From positions 64,772,697-64,836,696 of the forward strand of contig NC_134089.1 of assembly GCF_000715075.1 (NCBI RefSeq): a stretch of 64,000 nucleotides of DNA, written 5' to 3'. The stretch comes from Nicotiana tabacum (taxonomy: Eukaryota > Streptophyta > Magnoliopsida > Solanales > Solanaceae). Every line of letters begins with the position of its first letter. Positions within the stretch are counted from its first letter, which is position 1. A program made the position numbers and the translations under genes. The notes below the pieces were generated by a model, which was given only the letters and a program-made list of their open reading frames with translations, had not been told where the DNA came from and made no database searches. Positions 62,051 to 64,000 of the stretch are shown here, in pieces.

Positions 62051-64000
62051 TCTCAACTTAGGGATTGGAGCCCTAATGTAGGTAAAAGGCGACTAGGGAA
62101 TGGAGGCCCTATATCTAAAATCTCAACTCAGGGATTGGAGCCCTAATGTTGGTAAAAAGGCGACTAGGGAATGGAGGCCCTATGTCTAAAATCTCAACTC
62201 AGGAATTGGAGCCCTAATGTTGGCAAAAAGTGACTAGGGAATGGAGACCCTATGTCTAAAATCTCAACTAAGGGATTGGAGACCTAATGTTAGTAAAAAG
62301 GCGACTAGGGAATGAAGGCCTTATGTCTAAAATCTCAACTCAGGAATTGGAGCCCTAATGTTGGCAAAAGCCGACTAGGGAATGGATGCCCTATATCTAA
62401 AATCTCAACTCAGGGATTGGAGCCCTAATGTAGGTAAAAGGCGACTAGGGAATGGAGGCCCTATATCTAAAATCTCAACTCAGGGATTAGAGCCCTAATG
62501 TTGGTAAAAAGGCGACTAGGGAATGAAGGCCCAAAGTCTAAAATCTTAACTCAGGAATTGGAGCCCTAATGTTGGCAAAATGTGACTAGGGAATGGAGGC
62601 CCTGTGTCTAAAAATCTCAACTCAGGGATTGGGCCTTAATGTTGGCAAAAGGAGACTAGGGAATGAGGCCCTATGTCTAAAAATCTCAACTCAGGGATTG
62701 AAGCCCTAATGTTGGTAAAAGGCGACAAGGGAATGGAGGCCGTTTGTATAAAATCTCAACTCAGGGATTGAAGCCCTAATGTTGGGAAAAAGGCGACTAG
62801 GGAATGGTGGCCCTATGTCTAAAAATCTCAACTCAGGGATTGGAGCCCTAATGTTGGTAAAAAGGCTACTAGGGAATGGAGGCCCTTTGTCTAAAGTCTC
62901 AACTCACGGATTGGAACCCTAATGTTGGTAAAGAAAAGACGACAAGGGAATGGAGGTCTTATGTCTAAAATATCAAATCAGGGATTGGATCCCTAATGTT
63001 GGTAAAAAGGCGACTAGGGAATGGAGGCCCTATGTCTAAAATCTCAACTCAGGGATTGGAACCCTAATGTAGGTAAAATGCGACTAGGGAATGGAGGCCC
63101 TATATCTAAAATCTCAACTCAGAGATTGGAGCCCTAGTGTTGGTAAACAGGCGACTAGGGAATGGAGGCCCTATGTCTAAAATCTCAACTCAGGAATTGG
63201 AGCCCTAATGTTGGCAAAAGGTGACTAGGGAATGGAGGCCATATGTCTGAAAATCTCAACTCAGGGATTGGGGCCTTAATGTTGGCAAAAGGCGACTAGG
63301 GAATGGAGGCCTTATGTCTAAAAATCTTAACTCAGTGATTGGAGCCGTAATGTTGGTAAAAAGGCGACTAGGGAATGGAGGCCCTATATCTAAAATCTAA
63401 ACTCATGGATTGGAGCCCTAGTGTTGATAATAGGCGACTAGGGAATGGAGGCCCTATTTTATTAAATCTCAACTCAGGAATTGGAGCCCTAATGTTGGCA
63501 AAAGATGACTAGGGAATGGAGGCCCTATATCTAAAATTTCAACTAAGGGATTGAAGCCCTAATGTTGGTAAAAAGGCGACTAGGGAATGGAGTCCCTATG
63601 TCTAAAATCTCAACTCAAGGATTGGAGCCCTAATATTGGTAAAAAGTAGACTAGGGAATGGAGGCTCTATGTCTAAAAATCTCAACTCAGGGATTGGAGC
63701 CCTAATGTTGATAAAGAAAAGGCGACTAGGGAATGGAGGCCCTATGTCTAAAAATCTCAACTCAGGGATTAGAGCCGTAATGTTGGTAAAAGGCGACTAG
63801 GGAATGGAGGCCTTATGTCTAAAATCTCAACTCGGGGATTGGAGCCCTAATGTAGGTAAAAGGCGACTAGAGAATGGAGGCCCTATATCTAAAATCTCAA
63901 CCCGGGGATTGGAGCACTGGTGTTGGTTAACAGGCGACTAGGGAATGGAGGCCCTATGTCTAAAATCTCAACTCAGGAATTGGAGCCCTAATGTTGGCAA
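62051..64000. repeat. Right end of the visible array, not ordered into a visible HOR
   Basis: Still satellite up to the last base. The first part resembles 52.8-53.3 kb (for example GGCCCAAAGTCTAAAATC at about 62,528). From about 62,600 to 63,000 the monomers are more divergent and include shortened units such as GGGATTGGGCCTTAATG and GGGAATGAGGCCC. No boundary with other DNA is reached. Confidence 0.85.

Larger units (their letters stand above)
7258..64000. repeat. Satellite DNA array, ~71-72 bp monomer, about 800 copies, runs off the right edge
   Basis: The whole stretch is one head-to-tail array with no inverted units and no foreign insertion that I can see. Each monomer has half A, beginning CAGGGATTGGAGCCCTAATG, then a linker such as GTAAAAAGGCGAC, then half B, beginning TAGGGAATGGAGGCCCTATG, then CTAAAATCTCAACT. 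Length classes come mainly from two places. The A linker may be GTAAAAAGG, GTAAAGAAAAGG (+3) or GCAAAAGG (-1). The B tail may be CTAAAAT, or CTGAAAAT / CTAAAAAT (+1). Monomers are therefore about 70, 71, 72 or 75 bp. The copy number is array length over monomer length, not a count. No gene is supported within it. Segments not listed as separate blocks (43,700-44,101 and 49,284-50,026) are ordinary monomers; the latter resembles 45.7-46.2 kb. I do not recognise a named satellite family. Confidence 0.97.

Noticed and set aside
7350..64000. Dozens of ORFs of 60 to 129 codons on both strands across the array
   Set aside because: All are the satellite read in frame where consecutive monomers are 72 or 75 bp. 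They stop at the next 70/71-bp monomer, exist on both strands at once and show no domain. They are not genes.
7258..64000. CRISPR-like repeat-spacer structure
   Set aside because: Repeats are contiguous with no unique spacers, and the flanks are plant retrotransposons.
7258..64000. Telomere-like CCCTAA / TAGGG words in every monomer
   Set aside because: The plant telomere unit is CCCTAAA in direct tandem. Here single CCCTAAT and CTAGGGA words are part of a 71-bp unit, so the likeness is incidental.
7258..64000. Centromeric satellite
   Set aside because: HOR order is suggestive, but nothing in sequence alone shows CENH3 association and the monomer is far from the usual ~150-180 bp. The claim would need ChIP data.

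Overview
The window looks like repetitive heterochromatin from a flowering plant, probably a Solanaceae species. It holds no intact host gene. The evidence for this assignment is a decayed Ty1/copia gag-pol, a 4.8-kb LTR of the kind found in Ty3/gypsy Tat/Ogre elements, and a very large tandem array. The family assignment rests on sequence style I recognise and not on a database search.

Layout from left to right. (1) 1-1683 is a minus-strand Ty1/copia gag-protease-integrase relic. It stays in one frame but carries twelve in-frame stops. A degenerate initiator-Met-type primer-binding site lies at 1711-1722. (2) 1737-6517 is a complete-looking LTR in minus orientation, TGT...ACA at its ends. 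It appears to have inserted about ten bases inside the copia 5' LTR. (3) 6518-6530 is a purine-rich tract (minus strand) touching the LTR start. This makes the LTR the 3' LTR of its element, so the DNA to its right should be that element's 3' untranslated region. (4) 6531-about 7257 is single-copy 3'UTR-like sequence. (5) From about 7258 to the right edge (about 56.7 kb, roughly 800 copies) is an uninterrupted head-to-tail satellite with a monomer of about 71-72 bp, leaving the window still in the array.

The satellite is organised at several scales. Each monomer is a fused pair of related ~35-bp half-units. Monomers come in length classes (about 70, 71, 72 and 75 bp) whose order forms higher-order repeats (HORs): a 6,566-bp unit present three times with very few differences (12,932-32,676), then duplications with offsets of 2,381, 2,568, 4,556 and about 1,560 bp. 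The edge near the LTR is irregular and the interior is the most homogeneous, as expected for growth by unequal exchange.

The most interesting reading is that this satellite was born in the hypervariable 3'UTR of an Ogre-like retrotransposon, in direct physical continuity with the LTR and polypurine tract. Many open reading frames cross the array on both strands. They are by-products of monomers whose lengths are multiples of three and are not annotated as genes.
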